Below, piece after piece: positions 1-8,674 of a stretch of 60,557 nt of DNA (the stretch's first letter is position 1; every line of letters starts with the position of its first letter). Below the pieces are notes generated by a model. The model was not told where the DNA came from. It did not search any database and saw only the letters and a list, made by a program, of their open reading frames with translations. A program made the translations under genes and the position numbers. The DNA is from an uncultured Christensenellaceae bacterium (GTDB lineage: Bacteria; Bacillota; Clostridia; Christensenellales; UBA3700): the NCBI GenBank assembly GCA_910588015.1, contig CAJUOK010000009.1:1-60557 (forward strand), given 5' to 3'.

Positions 1-10
1 TTTAATTACC

Positions 11-96
11 TTGTCATTTCGACCAAGCGTAGCGCGTGGAGAAATCTAAACAATATAAAAAAAGATTAGTCCTCTCGAATACGCTCGAGGTGACAT
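11..96. repeat. dispersed palindromic repeat, copy 1
   Basis: The left end reads TTGTCATTTCGACCAAGCG and leads into GTGGAGAAATCT. The right end, TCGAGGTGACA, is an imperfect inverted copy of the left end. The same family recurs near 34.0, 34.15, 52.25, 52.35 and 55.1-55.3 kb, always between genes. The inverted ends suggest a folded, REP- or MITE-like element. No open reading frame lies inside. Bases 97-203 show no further structure. Confidence 0.75.
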
Positions 97-203
97 ATTT
101 ATAAAAATTGAGTTAACATTCACCAATGTTCAATATGATAATTAATAACAACCGAGTTGACAATACCGTTATATGTCATATTGATAAAAAATTATGACGC
201 ATA

Positions 204-233
204 TTGATTTTGCAGTATCCAAAGTGATATAAT
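204..233 (+). promoter_or_regulatory. sigma-A-type promoter with extended -10
   Basis: TTGATT at 204-209 and TATAAT at 228-233 are separated by 18 bp, and TGA just before the -10 gives an extended -10. Transcription would start near 240, leaving a short leader before the ATG at 266. Confidence 0.6.
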
Positions 234-265
234 ATTAATATATATAGATATTGGGGGATATTTTT

Positions 266-1219
266 ATGCAAATCAAAAACATTGTTGTTGCAGGCGGCGG
301 CGTTTTGGGAAGTCAAATAGCTTTTCAATCGGCATATTGCGGATTTAACGTTACGATATGGTTGAGGAGTCAGTCGAGTATCACGCGTACGCAACCGAAA
401 TTGGATAATTTGAGGCAAGTGTATATAGATACTATCGAAAAAATGTCAACGCCTAAAGGTCAAACTGCAAGCGAATGGGCGAGAGGCATTGCCGATTTTG
501 ATAGTTTTGACAAAGAAGATTGCATTTCCAAAGTCGAAAAAGCATATTCGAGTATTAAATTGGAACTCAATATGCAAAAAGCCGTAGCAGACGCCGACTT
601 GGTAATCGAATCTATGGCAGAAAACGTTGACGATAAAATAACGTTTTATAAATCGCTAGCTCCTTTGCTTGAAGAAAAGACAGTGATAGTTACCAATTCT
701 TCTACGCTTTTGCCGTCAAAATTCGCAAAATATACAGGCAGAGCAGACAAGTATCTTTCGTTGCATTTTGCCAATTCGATTTGGAAAAATAATACTGCGG
801 AGATTATGGCTCAAGCAAAGACTGACGGCAAATATTTTGATTTGATTATGGATTTCGCAAAAGACATACGAATGATTGCATTGCCCGTAAAAAAAGAAAA
901 GTCAGGTTATTTGCTCAACTCTATGCTTGTGCCGCTTTTGTTTTCGGGAATGGACCTTTACGTCAACGGCATATCCGACCCCGAAAGTATTGATAAAGCT
1001 TGGACATTGGGAACAGGCGCGCCGAAAGGACCTTTTCAAATACTCGATACGGTAGGTCTCGCCACGGCTTATAACATAGTGCTTATGTACGTCAAAATTC
1101 CTTCTTTCCTTGCGCCTTACAACTTTAAGGGAATGGCAAAAATGCTGAAAAAATATATAGACGAAGGAAAGCTCGGAATGGCTTCGGGCGAAGGATTTTA
1201 TAAATACGATAAGAAATAA
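266..1219 (+). CDS. 3-hydroxyacyl-CoA dehydrogenase family protein
   Basis: This 317-residue protein begins with a Rossmann fold (NIVVAGGGVLGSQIA, about residues 5-19) typical of NAD-dependent 3-hydroxyacyl-CoA dehydrogenases, followed by the family's C-terminal helical dimerisation half. The family oxidises 3-hydroxyacyl-CoA in beta-oxidation or acts in reverse in butyrate-type fermentation. The segment SLHFANSIWKNN sits where standard enzymes have a HFFNP motif, so the catalytic His is kept but its surroundings are divergent. The substrate may therefore differ from a standard acyl-CoA. The ATG at 266 is preferred over an upstream TTG at 251 because GGGGGAT lies 8 bases before it. No thiolase or crotonase lies nearby, so the pathway is open. 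Confidence 0.8.
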   Translation: MQIKNIVVAGGGVLGSQIAFQSAYCGFNVTIWLRSQSSITRTQPKLDNLRQVYIDTIEKMSTPKGQTASEWARGIADFDSFDKEDCISKVEKAYSSIKLELNMQKAVADADLVIESMAENVDDKITFYKSLAPLLEEKTVIVTNSSTLLPSKFAKYTGRADKYLSLHFANSIWKNNTAEIMAQAKTDGKYFDLIMDFAKDIRMIALPVKKEKSGYLLNSMLVPLLFSGMDLYVNGISDPESIDKAWTLGTGAPKGPFQILDTVGLATAYNIVLMYVKIPSFLAPYNFKGMAKMLKKYIDEGKLGMASGEGFYKYDKK

Positions 1220-1307
1220 TAGCGGTTGTAGCAAAGCTAACGCTTGACTAAAGACGACAGTCCGTATTATCATAATTAAGAAATACGATTGATATACTAT
1301 TGAAAAT

Positions 1308-1381
1308 GCAGGTGTAGTTCAATGGTAGAACTGCGGCTTCCCAAGCCGCCAGCGCGGGTCCGATTCCCGTCACCTGCTCCA
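1308..1381 (+). tRNA. tRNA-Gly (anticodon CCC)
   Basis: The cloverleaf folds completely: acceptor GCAGGTG/CACCTGC, D arm GTTC/GAAC, anticodon stem GCGGC/GCCGC around the loop TTCCCAA (anticodon CCC), a 4-nt variable loop, and T arm GCGGG/CCCGT with one G-U pair. The 3' CCA is encoded. It stands alone between the dehydrogenase and the fucose operon. A possible -10 (TATACT, 1293-1298) lies just upstream. Confidence 0.95.
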
Positions 1382-1383
1382 AT

Positions 1384-1419
1384 TTTCGGCAAACGGGTTT
1401 TTATCGTCTGCCGATTTTT
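1384..1419 (+). terminator. intrinsic terminator after tRNA-Gly
   Basis: CGGCAAACG and CGTCTGCCG form a 9-bp stem with one A-C mismatch and a 9-nt loop, followed by ATTTTTA. It begins a few bases after the tRNA 3' end. The following 170 bases up to fucI are AT-rich; I see no convincing promoter or catabolite-control site there. Confidence 0.75.
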
Positions 1420-1589
1420 ATTGTTTGGGAAAAACGTATTGACGGCTAATATATTTGATTAAGTTTTTTGGAAAAATTTCTATAAAGTATAGCTTTTTTG
1501 ATTATTATATATTAAAATAGAGATTGTATAAAGCCATTATGAATATTCGGTAAGAATTTTGTAGGCAAATATCTTTAAAGGAGATTTTT

Positions 1590-3347
1590 ATGAAACCTAG
1601 AATAGGTATCAGACCCATTATTGACGGAAGATGGGGCGGTATAAGAGAAGGATTGGAAGAGCAAACTCGCAAGATGGCGCAAAACGCAAAAAAACTTATT
1701 GAAAGCAATTTGTTTTATACAGATGGCAGTAACGTTGAAGTAGTGGTTTTCGACGGAACTATAGGAGGCGGAGCAGAGGCGGCAAAGTGCAAAGAGTATT
1801 TTGATACGCAAAACGTCGTAGGCACATTGAGCGTCACTCCCTGTTGGTGTTACGGTTCGGAGACAATTGACCTCGACCCGCATACCGTTAAAGCCGTGTG
1901 GGGACTCAATGCGACGGAGCGTCCGGGAGCGGTATATCTTGCCGCCGCAATGGCAATACACGCGCAAAGAGGACTTCCCGCTTTTGCTATATACGGCAAA
2001 GACGTGCAGGATAAAGACGATTACAACATACCTTCCGACGTTGCGGAAAAGATATTGAGGTTTGCAAAAGCCGCCGTTGCCGTAGGAAGTATGCGCAACA
2101 AGGCTTACGTCGGACTGGGAAGCGTGTCTATGGGCATAGGCGGCTCTTTCCTCGACGGCAATCTTATGCAAAAATATTTCGGCATAAGGGCAGAATGGGT
2201 GGATATGTCGGAGATAAATCGCCGTATTACTTTGGGAATTTACGATAAGCAGGAATACGAAAAAGAACTGGCTTGGATAAAGGCGAATTGCAAAGAAGGA
2301 ATTGACACCAATTCAAATCCCAAGTCCAGAGAAGAAAAGGATAAGCAATGGGAATTCATAGCCAAGATGACTTTGGCAATTAAGGACATTATGATAGGCA
2401 ATCCCAAGCTCAACGACATAGGCAGATATGAAGAAGCGTTGGGACGAAATGCGATACTCGGCGGCTTCCAAGGTCAGCGTATGTGGACGGATTGGCTTCC
2501 AAACGCCGATTTCAGCGAATCCATTCTCAACACCTCTTTTGATTGGAACGGTAAAAAAGAACCGCTTATACTCGCTACCGAAAACGATACGCTCAACGGT
2601 ATGAGTATGCTTTTTGAGAAGCTCTTGACTTATAGGGCTAGTATCTTTGCCGACGTGAGAACTTTTTGGTCGCCGGAAGCAATCAAACGCGTAACGGGTT
2701 GGACTCCCAATGGCAAAGCAAAAGACGGTTTTATTCATTTGATTAACAGCGGAGCAGCCGCGCTCGACGGCACGGCTATGGCTCAAAACGATAAGGGAGA
2801 AAACGTCATCAAACCGTGGTGGGAGATGACCCAAAAGGATATAGACGGATGTATGTCCAAGACAGATTGGTGCCAAGCCAATTTGGGGTATTTCAGAGGC
2901 GGCGGATTCAGCTCTCATTTCAAGACCGAGGCGGAAATGCCTGTGACGATGGTAAGAATGAATATGGTGGACGGACTCGGTCCTGTAATACAGATAGCTG
3001 AAGGATATACGGTAACCGTTCCCGATAACGTGCAAAAAATTCTTTGGGATAGGACTGACCCGACTTGGCCAAGCACTTGGTTTGCTCCTAAACTTACGGG
3101 AGAAGGAGCTTTTAAAGACGTATACAGCGTTATGGCAAATTGGGGCGCAAATCACGGAGCGTTTACTTACGGACATATAGGAGCCGACGTCATAACTTTG
3201 GCGTCAATGCTGAGAATTCCCGTAAGTATGCACAATGTCGAAGACGAGAGAATTTTCCGTCCTCATTCTTGGACAGCTTTCGGAACGAAAGATAAAGAAA
3301 ACGCCGATTACAGAGCTTGCGCAAACTACGGCGCGCTATATAAATAG
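1590..3347 (+). CDS. fucI: L-fucose isomerase
   Basis: This converts L-fucose to L-fuculose, the first step of L-fucose catabolism, and depends on Mn2+. The protein has 585 residues, against 591 in E. coli. The E. coli metal ligands Glu337, Asp361 and His528 correspond, at a constant offset of six, to E331 (in LATENDTLNG), D355 (FADVRTFW) and H522 (WGANHGAF). The start is supported by AAAGGAG 8 bases before the ATG. It heads a three-gene operon with an aldolase and a kinase, which together form the fucose route to dihydroxyacetone phosphate and lactaldehyde. The fuculose kinase must come from the rhamnulokinase-like gene at 4660. D-arabinose isomerase activity is a common side reaction of this family. 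Confidence 0.95.
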   Translation: MKPRIGIRPIIDGRWGGIREGLEEQTRKMAQNAKKLIESNLFYTDGSNVEVVVFDGTIGGGAEAAKCKEYFDTQNVVGTLSVTPCWCYGSETIDLDPHTVKAVWGLNATERPGAVYLAAAMAIHAQRGLPAFAIYGKDVQDKDDYNIPSDVAEKILRFAKAAVAVGSMRNKAYVGLGSVSMGIGGSFLDGNLMQKYFGIRAEWVDMSEINRRITLGIYDKQEYEKELAWIKANCKEGIDTNSNPKSREEKDKQWEFIAKMTLAIKDIMIGNPKLNDIGRYEEALGRNAILGGFQGQRMWTDWLPNADFSESILNTSFDWNGKKEPLILATENDTLNGMSMLFEKLLTYRASIFADVRTFWSPEAIKRVTGWTPNGKAKDGFIHLINSGAAALDGTAMAQNDKGENVIKPWWEMTQKDIDGCMSKTDWCQANLGYFRGGGFSSHFKTEAEMPVTMVRMNMVDGLGPVIQIAEGYTVTVPDNVQKILWDRTDPTWPSTWFAPKLTGEGAFKDVYSVMANWGANHGAFTYGHIGADVITLASMLRIPVSMHNVEDERIFRPHSWTAFGTKDKENADYRACANYGALYK

Positions 3348-3357
3348 TGTCAATAGA

Positions 3358-3379
3358 GCGGCAGCCGCAAGACTGCCGC
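3358..3379 (+). other. intercistronic hairpin
   Basis: GCGGCAG and CTGCCGC form a perfect 7-bp stem around an 8-nt loop in the 53-bp gap between fucI and the aldolase. No T-tract follows. It is more likely an mRNA stability or processing element, or a partial attenuator, than a terminator. Confidence 0.55.
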
Positions 3380-3400
3380 AAATATATTACGGAGAATATA

Positions 3401-4657
3401 ATGAACATAAAAAATTTATCGACAAAAGAGCAAGTCTTGGAGGCTATGAACAGAGTATATTCCAACGCTCTCACGACAACGTCGGGAGGAAATATATCTG
3501 CAATAGATGAACAAGGTCATATTTTCATCACGCCTAGCGGTATAGACAAAGGCACGTTGACTATCGACGATATAGTCGAGGTACTGCCCGACGGAACTTG
3601 CATAGGCAAGCACGCGCCGTCTATGGAGTTGCCTTTTCATTCCAACATATATCGCGAATGTAAGGACATAAAAGCCATTGTTCACGCGCACGCTCCCGCG
3701 GCTGTGGCTTACGCTTGTATGAGAGTGGCTCCCGATTCTTCTTGCGCGAGAGTATACGAAGATAAACTTGGAAAAATAGCAGGCTCAAGATATGCGCTTC
3801 CCGGTTCGCTTAAATTGGGAGAAATAGTTATGCAAGGCTTTAAAGACGGCTACCGTACCGTAATGATGGATAATCACGGAGCTACGGTGGGCGGCGCGGA
3901 TATGCAAAAAGCTCTGGCAATGTATGAGACTCTCGATTATCTGTGCCGTTCGCTTTTCCAAGCGCAGATTTTAGGCGGAGCAAAATATATAGATAAAAAA
4001 ATCAATTTGAAGTCGAGTGTTTATCCCGTTAAAAAGATAGACGGCGGCGACATAGCAAAACGCGAAGAACTGACGGCTTTTATCAAAAGAGCATATAAAG
4101 GACAATTGGTCGGAAGCGGTTGGGGAACTTTGGCTATAAGAGATAAAAACGGCGTGCTTTTTAACGCTGATTGCGATTCTCCGCTTGATTTGTCAAAAGA
4201 AGATATTGTGAGATACGAAAACGGCGCGGTGTCGGCTGATAAACCTTGCAAATATCTCGATTTGATATTAAAGATTTTTGAAAAGACTCCCGAGGCTCAG
4301 TCGATATTCGTATCGATGCCCGCGGCAGTTATGGGATTTGCTATGGCTAACGTCGAATTTGACGCAAGACTGATACCCGAAAGCTATATAATGCTTAAGG
4401 ACGTAAAGAGGTTGCCTTATTCCGCTATCGGCAATTACTATTTCATTGCCGACGCTTTGACGACGGTTTGCCCTGTGACGGTAATAGATAACGAGTGTAT
4501 AATAACTATTGGAAAAAACACTTTAAAAGCCTTTGACAGATTGGAAGTTTGCGATTATTCGGCGCGCTCGGTGCTTTTGGCAAAGTCGGTAGCAAAGATT
4601 AATCCCATTGACGGTACGCAGGTCAAAGAAATCGACGACAATTTCAACGGGTGGTAA
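3401..4657 (+). CDS. two-domain class II aldolase (probable fuculose-1-phosphate aldolase)
   Basis: The N-terminal half (residues 1 to about 215) is a complete class II aldolase/adducin domain. E76, H95, H97 and H159 line up with the catalytic Glu73 and zinc ligands His92, His94 and His155 of E. coli FucA. The second half (about 220-418) looks like a further, divergent copy of the same fold but has no HxH pair, so it is probably structural or regulatory. The total of 418 residues is about twice normal FucA. Its place between fucI and the kinase supports cleavage of L-fuculose-1-phosphate to dihydroxyacetone phosphate and L-lactaldehyde. The ATG at 3401 follows CGGAG; an in-frame GTG at 3347 overlaps fucI and lacks a binding site. 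Confidence 0.8.
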   Translation: MNIKNLSTKEQVLEAMNRVYSNALTTTSGGNISAIDEQGHIFITPSGIDKGTLTIDDIVEVLPDGTCIGKHAPSMELPFHSNIYRECKDIKAIVHAHAPAAVAYACMRVAPDSSCARVYEDKLGKIAGSRYALPGSLKLGEIVMQGFKDGYRTVMMDNHGATVGGADMQKALAMYETLDYLCRSLFQAQILGGAKYIDKKINLKSSVYPVKKIDGGDIAKREELTAFIKRAYKGQLVGSGWGTLAIRDKNGVLFNADCDSPLDLSKEDIVRYENGAVSADKPCKYLDLILKIFEKTPEAQSIFVSMPAAVMGFAMANVEFDARLIPESYIMLKDVKRLPYSAIGNYYFIADALTTVCPVTVIDNECIITIGKNTLKAFDRLEVCDYSARSVLLAKSVAKINPIDGTQVKEIDDNFNGW

Positions 4658-4659
4658 TT

Positions 4660-6081
4660 ATGCGCAAAACCGTTAGAGTTCTTGCAATAGATTTGGGAGC
4701 AAGTTCCGGCAGAGGTATCGTATTCCAACTGACGGGCGGTAAGCTTGCGCAAAAAACCGTGCATCGCTTTTCCAACGGAGCGGTAGAGAGAAACGGAAAT
4801 CTTTATTGGGATTTGTCTATGCTTTTTGACGAAGTTGTCAAGTCTATCGCGATTGCCGCCCAAGAAGGAAAGCTCGACGGAGTGGGGATAGACACTTGGG
4901 GAGTCGATTTTGGATTTGTAGATAAATTCGGAAAAGTTATACTTGATGATTTTCGTCACTATCGCAATGCGGCGAACGCCGCTGTTAAAAATACGCTTGA
5001 CGCAGAGACAAGAAAAAAGCTGGTTGAAATCGCGGGAATTTCCGACAATGATTTTAACACCACTTATCAATTTATAGCAAGGGCTAGGGAGAATTTCGAT
5101 TTCGGCAAAATAAAACATATTTTGTTTACTCCGCAGCTTTTGGGATATATGTTGACAGGCGTCGCCGTAAGCGAACCCACGATTTCTTCGACAAGCGGAT
5201 TTTACAGACAGGACGGCAGGTTTGACGAAGAGTTTTTGAAAAGTTTGAATATGTCTACAGACATAATGCCGAAGTCGTTGAAGACTTGCGAAATTATAGG
5301 TAATTTAAAAGAAGAAATAGCTACTGCTATAAATATAGATTACGCTCTTCCCGTTATTGCGACACCGGGACACGACACTGCGTGCGCTGTTATGGGAGTG
5401 CCTTGCAATGAGAAAAATCCTTTGTTTTTGAGCAGCGGAACTTGGTCTCTTTTCGGCGCTTTGGAAGATAAGCCGATAATCACTGAAAAGGCAATGAATT
5501 GCGGTTATACCAACGAATTGGCATTTGGCGGTAAAGTGCGTTTTTTGCGTAATATAATGGGAATGTGGATAATTCAGGAATGTCGTCGTCAATGGATAAG
5601 TCAAGGCGAGAACATAGATTATCCGCAGATTGTAGAGCTTGCGAAAAATAGCGCAGACAAAGAAGCGTTTATAGACGTCAACGACAGCGCTTTTTCGTCG
5701 CCTTGCGATATGGCGGACGTTGTAAAGCAATACGTTTGGGAAAGACAGGGAATAAGTTTGGAAAGCATAGGCGAAATTGCGCGTTGCGTATATTATTCGC
5801 TTGCCAAGGCGTATAAAGACGCGTACGACGGACTTGTCGCAATTACGAAGAGGCAATATGCAAGACTCTATATAATAGGCGGCGGCTCCAACAACGACTA
5901 CCTCAATCAGATAATTGCCGATATGCTAAATATAGAAGTTTCGGCAGGACCGTCGGAAGCAAGCGCGTTGGGCAACGCCCTAGGGCAATTCGTGGGATTA
6001 GGCGCAATTGAAGCTCAAGAGATAAACAAATTGGTGACAGAGAATTATCAAGTAAAAACTTTTTATCCGAATTCGCATTAA
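4660..6081 (+). CDS. FGGY-family carbohydrate kinase (rhamnulokinase type, probable L-fuculokinase)
   Basis: This 473-residue FGGY kinase starts with VLAIDLGASSGRG, the ATP-binding signature of rhamnulokinases, and has a second phosphate-binding segment (PVIATPGHDTACAVMG) and a late adenosine motif (YIIGGGSNNDYL). It would phosphorylate L-fuculose at C1 for the upstream aldolase. Sequence style favours RhaB, but genomic position favours fuculose; Clostridia often use a RhaB-like kinase for this step. The start is the ATG two bases after the aldolase stop, so the two are translationally coupled. No rhamnose isomerase is present in the window, which argues against a dedicated rhamnose role. Confidence 0.8.
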   Translation: MRKTVRVLAIDLGASSGRGIVFQLTGGKLAQKTVHRFSNGAVERNGNLYWDLSMLFDEVVKSIAIAAQEGKLDGVGIDTWGVDFGFVDKFGKVILDDFRHYRNAANAAVKNTLDAETRKKLVEIAGISDNDFNTTYQFIARARENFDFGKIKHILFTPQLLGYMLTGVAVSEPTISSTSGFYRQDGRFDEEFLKSLNMSTDIMPKSLKTCEIIGNLKEEIATAINIDYALPVIATPGHDTACAVMGVPCNEKNPLFLSSGTWSLFGALEDKPIITEKAMNCGYTNELAFGGKVRFLRNIMGMWIIQECRRQWISQGENIDYPQIVELAKNSADKEAFIDVNDSAFSSPCDMADVVKQYVWERQGISLESIGEIARCVYYSLAKAYKDAYDGLVAITKRQYARLYIIGGGSNNDYLNQIIADMLNIEVSAGPSEASALGNALGQFVGLGAIEAQEINKLVTENYQVKTFYPNSH

Positions 6082-6089
6082 AATAATAA

Positions 6090-6120
6090 TTGACAGCCGT
6101 TAACGGCTGTCTTATTTTTA
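6090..6120 (+). terminator. intrinsic terminator of the fucose operon
   Basis: GACAGCCGTTAACGGCTGTC is a fully palindromic 20-mer (6092-6111) that folds into an 8-9-bp stem and is followed by TTATTTTTA. Confidence 0.85.
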
Positions 6121-6188
6121 TAATATCATTTATTTATTATTGATATCACTGCAAAATCAATTTTATAGTCCCAACTGTTACGATAGGT

Positions 6189-6926
6189 CTAGACTTGGGT
6201 ATTGGCAATATAAGGAGCGACGATTTTTGCTACTTGTTGATAGGCTTCGTCGGTCAAATGCAGACCGTCTTTGGTGTAACTGACCTTAAGATTTCCTTTT
6301 TCGTCTTTTAGTTGAGAATTAACGTCAATATATACGCAACCGTTATTTGCGCATATATCGGGCAGTAGCGCGTTTAGTTCGTCGATTGCTTGGTTCGTTC
6401 GTGTTCCCACCTTATTTAAAAACGTGGGCTTTCTTATCGCATTGACGGGATAGACCGACTCGACGAAGATATTGCAATCAGGCAAAGCTTGCCTTGTTTT
6501 TTGCAATATGGAATTTAAGTTTTGGGCAATCTCTGTGGGAGGTATATTTCTGCCTATATCGTTGGTGCCTCCCATTATAATCAAAGTCGAGGGCGCGATA
6601 TCTATTACGTTGGATTGCAGCCGTTCAAGCATTCCCAAGGAAGTGTCTCCCGAAATTCCTCTGTTGTGAGCTTTTACGTTGGGATAGTATTTTTCAAGAT
6701 TGCACATTTCGGTTATAGAGTCGCCGAAAAATACCGTTTCGCCTTGTTTAACGTTTGAATTTGCCGAAGCATAGGAATTTGCCTTTTTATGCTTATTGGC
6801 AATTAGTTTGGCGCCTGAGGAACCGTATACGACAATATATGAGATGACTACCGTTACTACCGTTACGGCGATTGAAGTCAGCAACGCAAGTATTGAATTT
6901 TTTATTTTTTTGTCGTACTGTCTCAT
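6189..6926 (-). CDS. membrane-anchored SGNH/GDSL hydrolase
   Basis: The protein has 245 residues. A basic N-terminus and one hydrophobic helix (about residues 10-35) act as a signal anchor and place the enzyme outside the membrane. SGNH blocks are clear: FFGDSIT (nucleophile S70), the oxyanion Gly in NRGISGD, GGTNDIG (N122) and DGLH (D220, H223). Such enzymes remove acyl or acetyl groups from glycans, lipids or peptidoglycan. The substrate cannot be read here, but O-deacetylation of host or cell-wall sugars would suit the neighbourhood. The ATG at 6926 is better placed from CGGAG than the upstream TTG at 6935. It is transcribed alone, convergent with the fucose operon. Confidence 0.8.
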   Translation of the reverse strand: MRQYDKKIKNSILALLTSIAVTVVTVVISYIVVYGSSGAKLIANKHKKANSYASANSNVKQGETVFFGDSITEMCNLEKYYPNVKAHNRGISGDTSLGMLERLQSNVIDIAPSTLIIMGGTNDIGRNIPPTEIAQNLNSILQKTRQALPDCNIFVESVYPVNAIRKPTFLNKVGTRTNQAIDELNALLPDICANNGCVYIDVNSQLKDEKGNLKVSYTKDGLHLTDEAYQQVAKIVAPYIANTQV

Positions 6927-7041
6927 CTTCTGCAAAACTCCGTTATATCTAATATATTATACGTTTTTTTGCGTTAAGTAAATATATGAGGCGCAAAAAT
7001 CGGAATATTTACCAAAATTATACAAAGTCGGAAGATAGCTT

Positions 7042-7070
7042 TTGCAAAATTGTCCTTCTTATGTTATATT
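7042..7070 (+). promoter_or_regulatory. promoter of rsmI
   Basis: TTGCAA (7042-7047) and TATATT (7065-7070) have 17-bp spacing, and TGT before the -10 makes it extended. Confidence 0.6.
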
Positions 7071-7099
7071 AATTATATCAATGAAAGAGAGGTTGGAAT

Positions 7100-7924
7100 A
7101 TGGCAAAATTGTATCTTGTGGGAACTCCTATAGGAAATTTGGCGGACATAACTTTGAGAGCATTGGAGACTTTGAAAACCGTCGACGCCATTGCTTGCGA
7201 AGACACAAGACATTCGTTGAAATTGCTAAACCATTATCAGATAAAAAAACCGCTGTTTGCCTGTCATAAATTCAACGAAAGAGACAGCGCAGACAAGATT
7301 TTTTCTATGATAGAAGAGGGGAAAAATATTGCGCTTATTACTGACGCAGGTATGCCTTGCATTTCCGACCCGGGCGCAATAGTCGTGAATATGCTTTTGG
7401 AAAAGGGCGTGGATATATGCGTTATTCCCGGCGCGACGGCTTTGACCTCAGCTATGGCTCTCAGCGGAATATGTCAGCCTATATTTACTTTTATAGGTTT
7501 TTTACCTGTCAAAAACAAAGACAGGCAAAAACTTTTGCAACAGTTTAAGGACGTGGAATCGTCGCTGGTATTTTATTCGTCGCCGTACGACGTAAATAAA
7601 GATATAGAATATCTATACGGATTTTTCGGAGAGAGGGTATTGCATATTGTCAGGGAAATTACAAAAATACACGAAGAGCATATCGTCACGACTTTATCGC
7701 AAGGAAAAATAGACGCGCCCAAAGGGGAATACGTGCTTATTATCGAATGCGCCGATAAGGTAGATATCAAACCGCAAGGAGATATATCGGAACAACTTGA
7801 CGCGTTGCTCAAAAGCGGCGTCGATAAGAAAAATGCGATAAAACAAGTAGCAAAAGCCAACGGCTTGAGCAAAGACGAAGTTTATAAAATTGCTTTAGAA
7901 ATGACAGACGTCGACAAAAATTAA
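7100..7924 (+). CDS. rsmI: 16S rRNA (cytidine1402-2'-O)-methyltransferase
   Basis: RsmI 2'-O-methylates C1402 in the decoding centre of 16S rRNA, using SAM. The 274-residue protein shows the family's opening YLVGTPIGNLADITLRAL, then CEDTRHSLKLL, ALITDAGMPCISDPG and VIPGATALTSA, all characteristic of the tetrapyrrole methylase fold. The C-terminal part (about 230-274) is a small helical extension common in Gram-positive RsmI. The start follows GAGAGG at 7086-7091. It appears to have its own promoter, and the TetR gene after it has another. Confidence 0.95.
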   Translation: MAKLYLVGTPIGNLADITLRALETLKTVDAIACEDTRHSLKLLNHYQIKKPLFACHKFNERDSADKIFSMIEEGKNIALITDAGMPCISDPGAIVVNMLLEKGVDICVIPGATALTSAMALSGICQPIFTFIGFLPVKNKDRQKLLQQFKDVESSLVFYSSPYDVNKDIEYLYGFFGERVLHIVREITKIHEEHIVTTLSQGKIDAPKGEYVLIIECADKVDIKPQGDISEQLDALLKSGVDKKNAIKQVAKANGLSKDEVYKIALEMTDVDKN

Positions 7925-7938
7925 ATTTCGGACAGGTG

Positions 7939-7967
7939 TTGACTTTTGAACTGTTGTTGTGTATAAT
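7939..7967 (+). promoter_or_regulatory. near-consensus promoter of the TetR-family gene
   Basis: TTGACT (7939-7944) and TATAAT (7962-7967) are separated by exactly 17 bp. The predicted start near 7974 leaves about ten bases before the ATG, and the ribosome binding site AAGGAG overlaps the start region. Confidence 0.75.
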
Positions 7968-7984
7968 TATTTTGAAGGAGCAAT

Positions 7985-8569
7985 ATGGAAACAAAAAGCC
8001 AATACAGAAGCGCAATTCGTTCGAGAAAGTATATAAAGAACGCTTTTTCGGAATTACTGCAAAAAAAAGACCTAGACAGCATTACCGTAACGGAAATAGT
8101 CAGACTATCAGGACTCAATAGGGGCACGTTCTATGCCCATTACAATAATATCACAGATGTGCTTGAGGAAATAGAAAAAGAAGTCACGGACAAGATACTT
8201 TCGTTGTTTTCTGCATATAAATCCAACATAATCGACAATCCGACGCCGTTTTTGCGAGAGATTGCCGATTTTTTGCAAAAGGATTTTGATTTTTATAAAA
8301 GACTTATATGCGCTAAAGTAGGCGAGAACTTTATTGATAAATTAAAAGAGTTTTTTATTAATACCGTAATTGAAGAAATAAAGACTGACGAAATGCAAGA
8401 CAAGGCTAAATTTGTGCTTATCGTCAGATTCTATACCAACGGTTTTGCAAATATGTATGTCGACGTATTTAAGGGAAAACTTTCCGTAACGTTGGACAAA
8501 CTTACGCAGATGATGGGCGAAATAATCGCAGTGGGCATAGGAGAATTTAAAATTAAGTCGATAAAATGA
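7985..8569 (+). CDS. TetR/AcrR-family transcriptional regulator
   Basis: This 194-residue protein has an N-terminal helix-turn-helix: about residues 15-60, with DSITVTEIVRLSGLNRGTFY and AHYNNITDVLEEIEK matching the TetR DNA-binding signature. The C-terminal region (about 75-194) is all helical and belongs to the variable ligand-binding part; it resembles the TetR_C_7/DUF-type domain of Clostridia and Bacilli. The ligand is unknown. It lies directly upstream of the GH110-like enzyme and the oxidoreductase, with a near-palindrome at 8581-8600 in the gap, so local control of those two genes is the simplest reading. Confidence 0.85.
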   Translation: METKSQYRSAIRSRKYIKNAFSELLQKKDLDSITVTEIVRLSGLNRGTFYAHYNNITDVLEEIEKEVTDKILSLFSAYKSNIIDNPTPFLREIADFLQKDFDFYKRLICAKVGENFIDKLKEFFINTVIEEIKTDEMQDKAKFVLIVRFYTNGFANMYVDVFKGKLSVTLDKLTQMMGEIIAVGIGEFKIKSIK

Positions 8570-8580
8570 CCTATGATAAA

Positions 8581-8600
8581 ACGCAATAAATATATCGCGT
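8581..8600. promoter_or_regulatory. candidate TetR operator
   Basis: ACGCAATAAATATATCGCGT is a 20-bp near-palindrome (16 of 20 positions symmetric) between the TetR gene and the beta-helix gene. Its size suits a TetR dimer. No strong -35/-10 pair was found next to it, so this is a suggestion only. Confidence 0.4.
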
Positions 8601-8674
8601 ATTAAGATAATAAAATATAAAGAATAATGTGCGCGAAAAATATCGGAAAAAGCCAATAGGCTAAAGGAGAGACA

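Noticed and set aside
1420..1589. Catabolite-control site upstream of fucI
   Set aside because: No sequence close to the Gram-positive cre consensus was found.
3347..3400. GTG start giving an 18-residue longer aldolase
   Set aside because: It overlaps the fucI stop, holds the intercistronic hairpin and lacks a ribosome site; the ATG at 3401 follows CGGAG.
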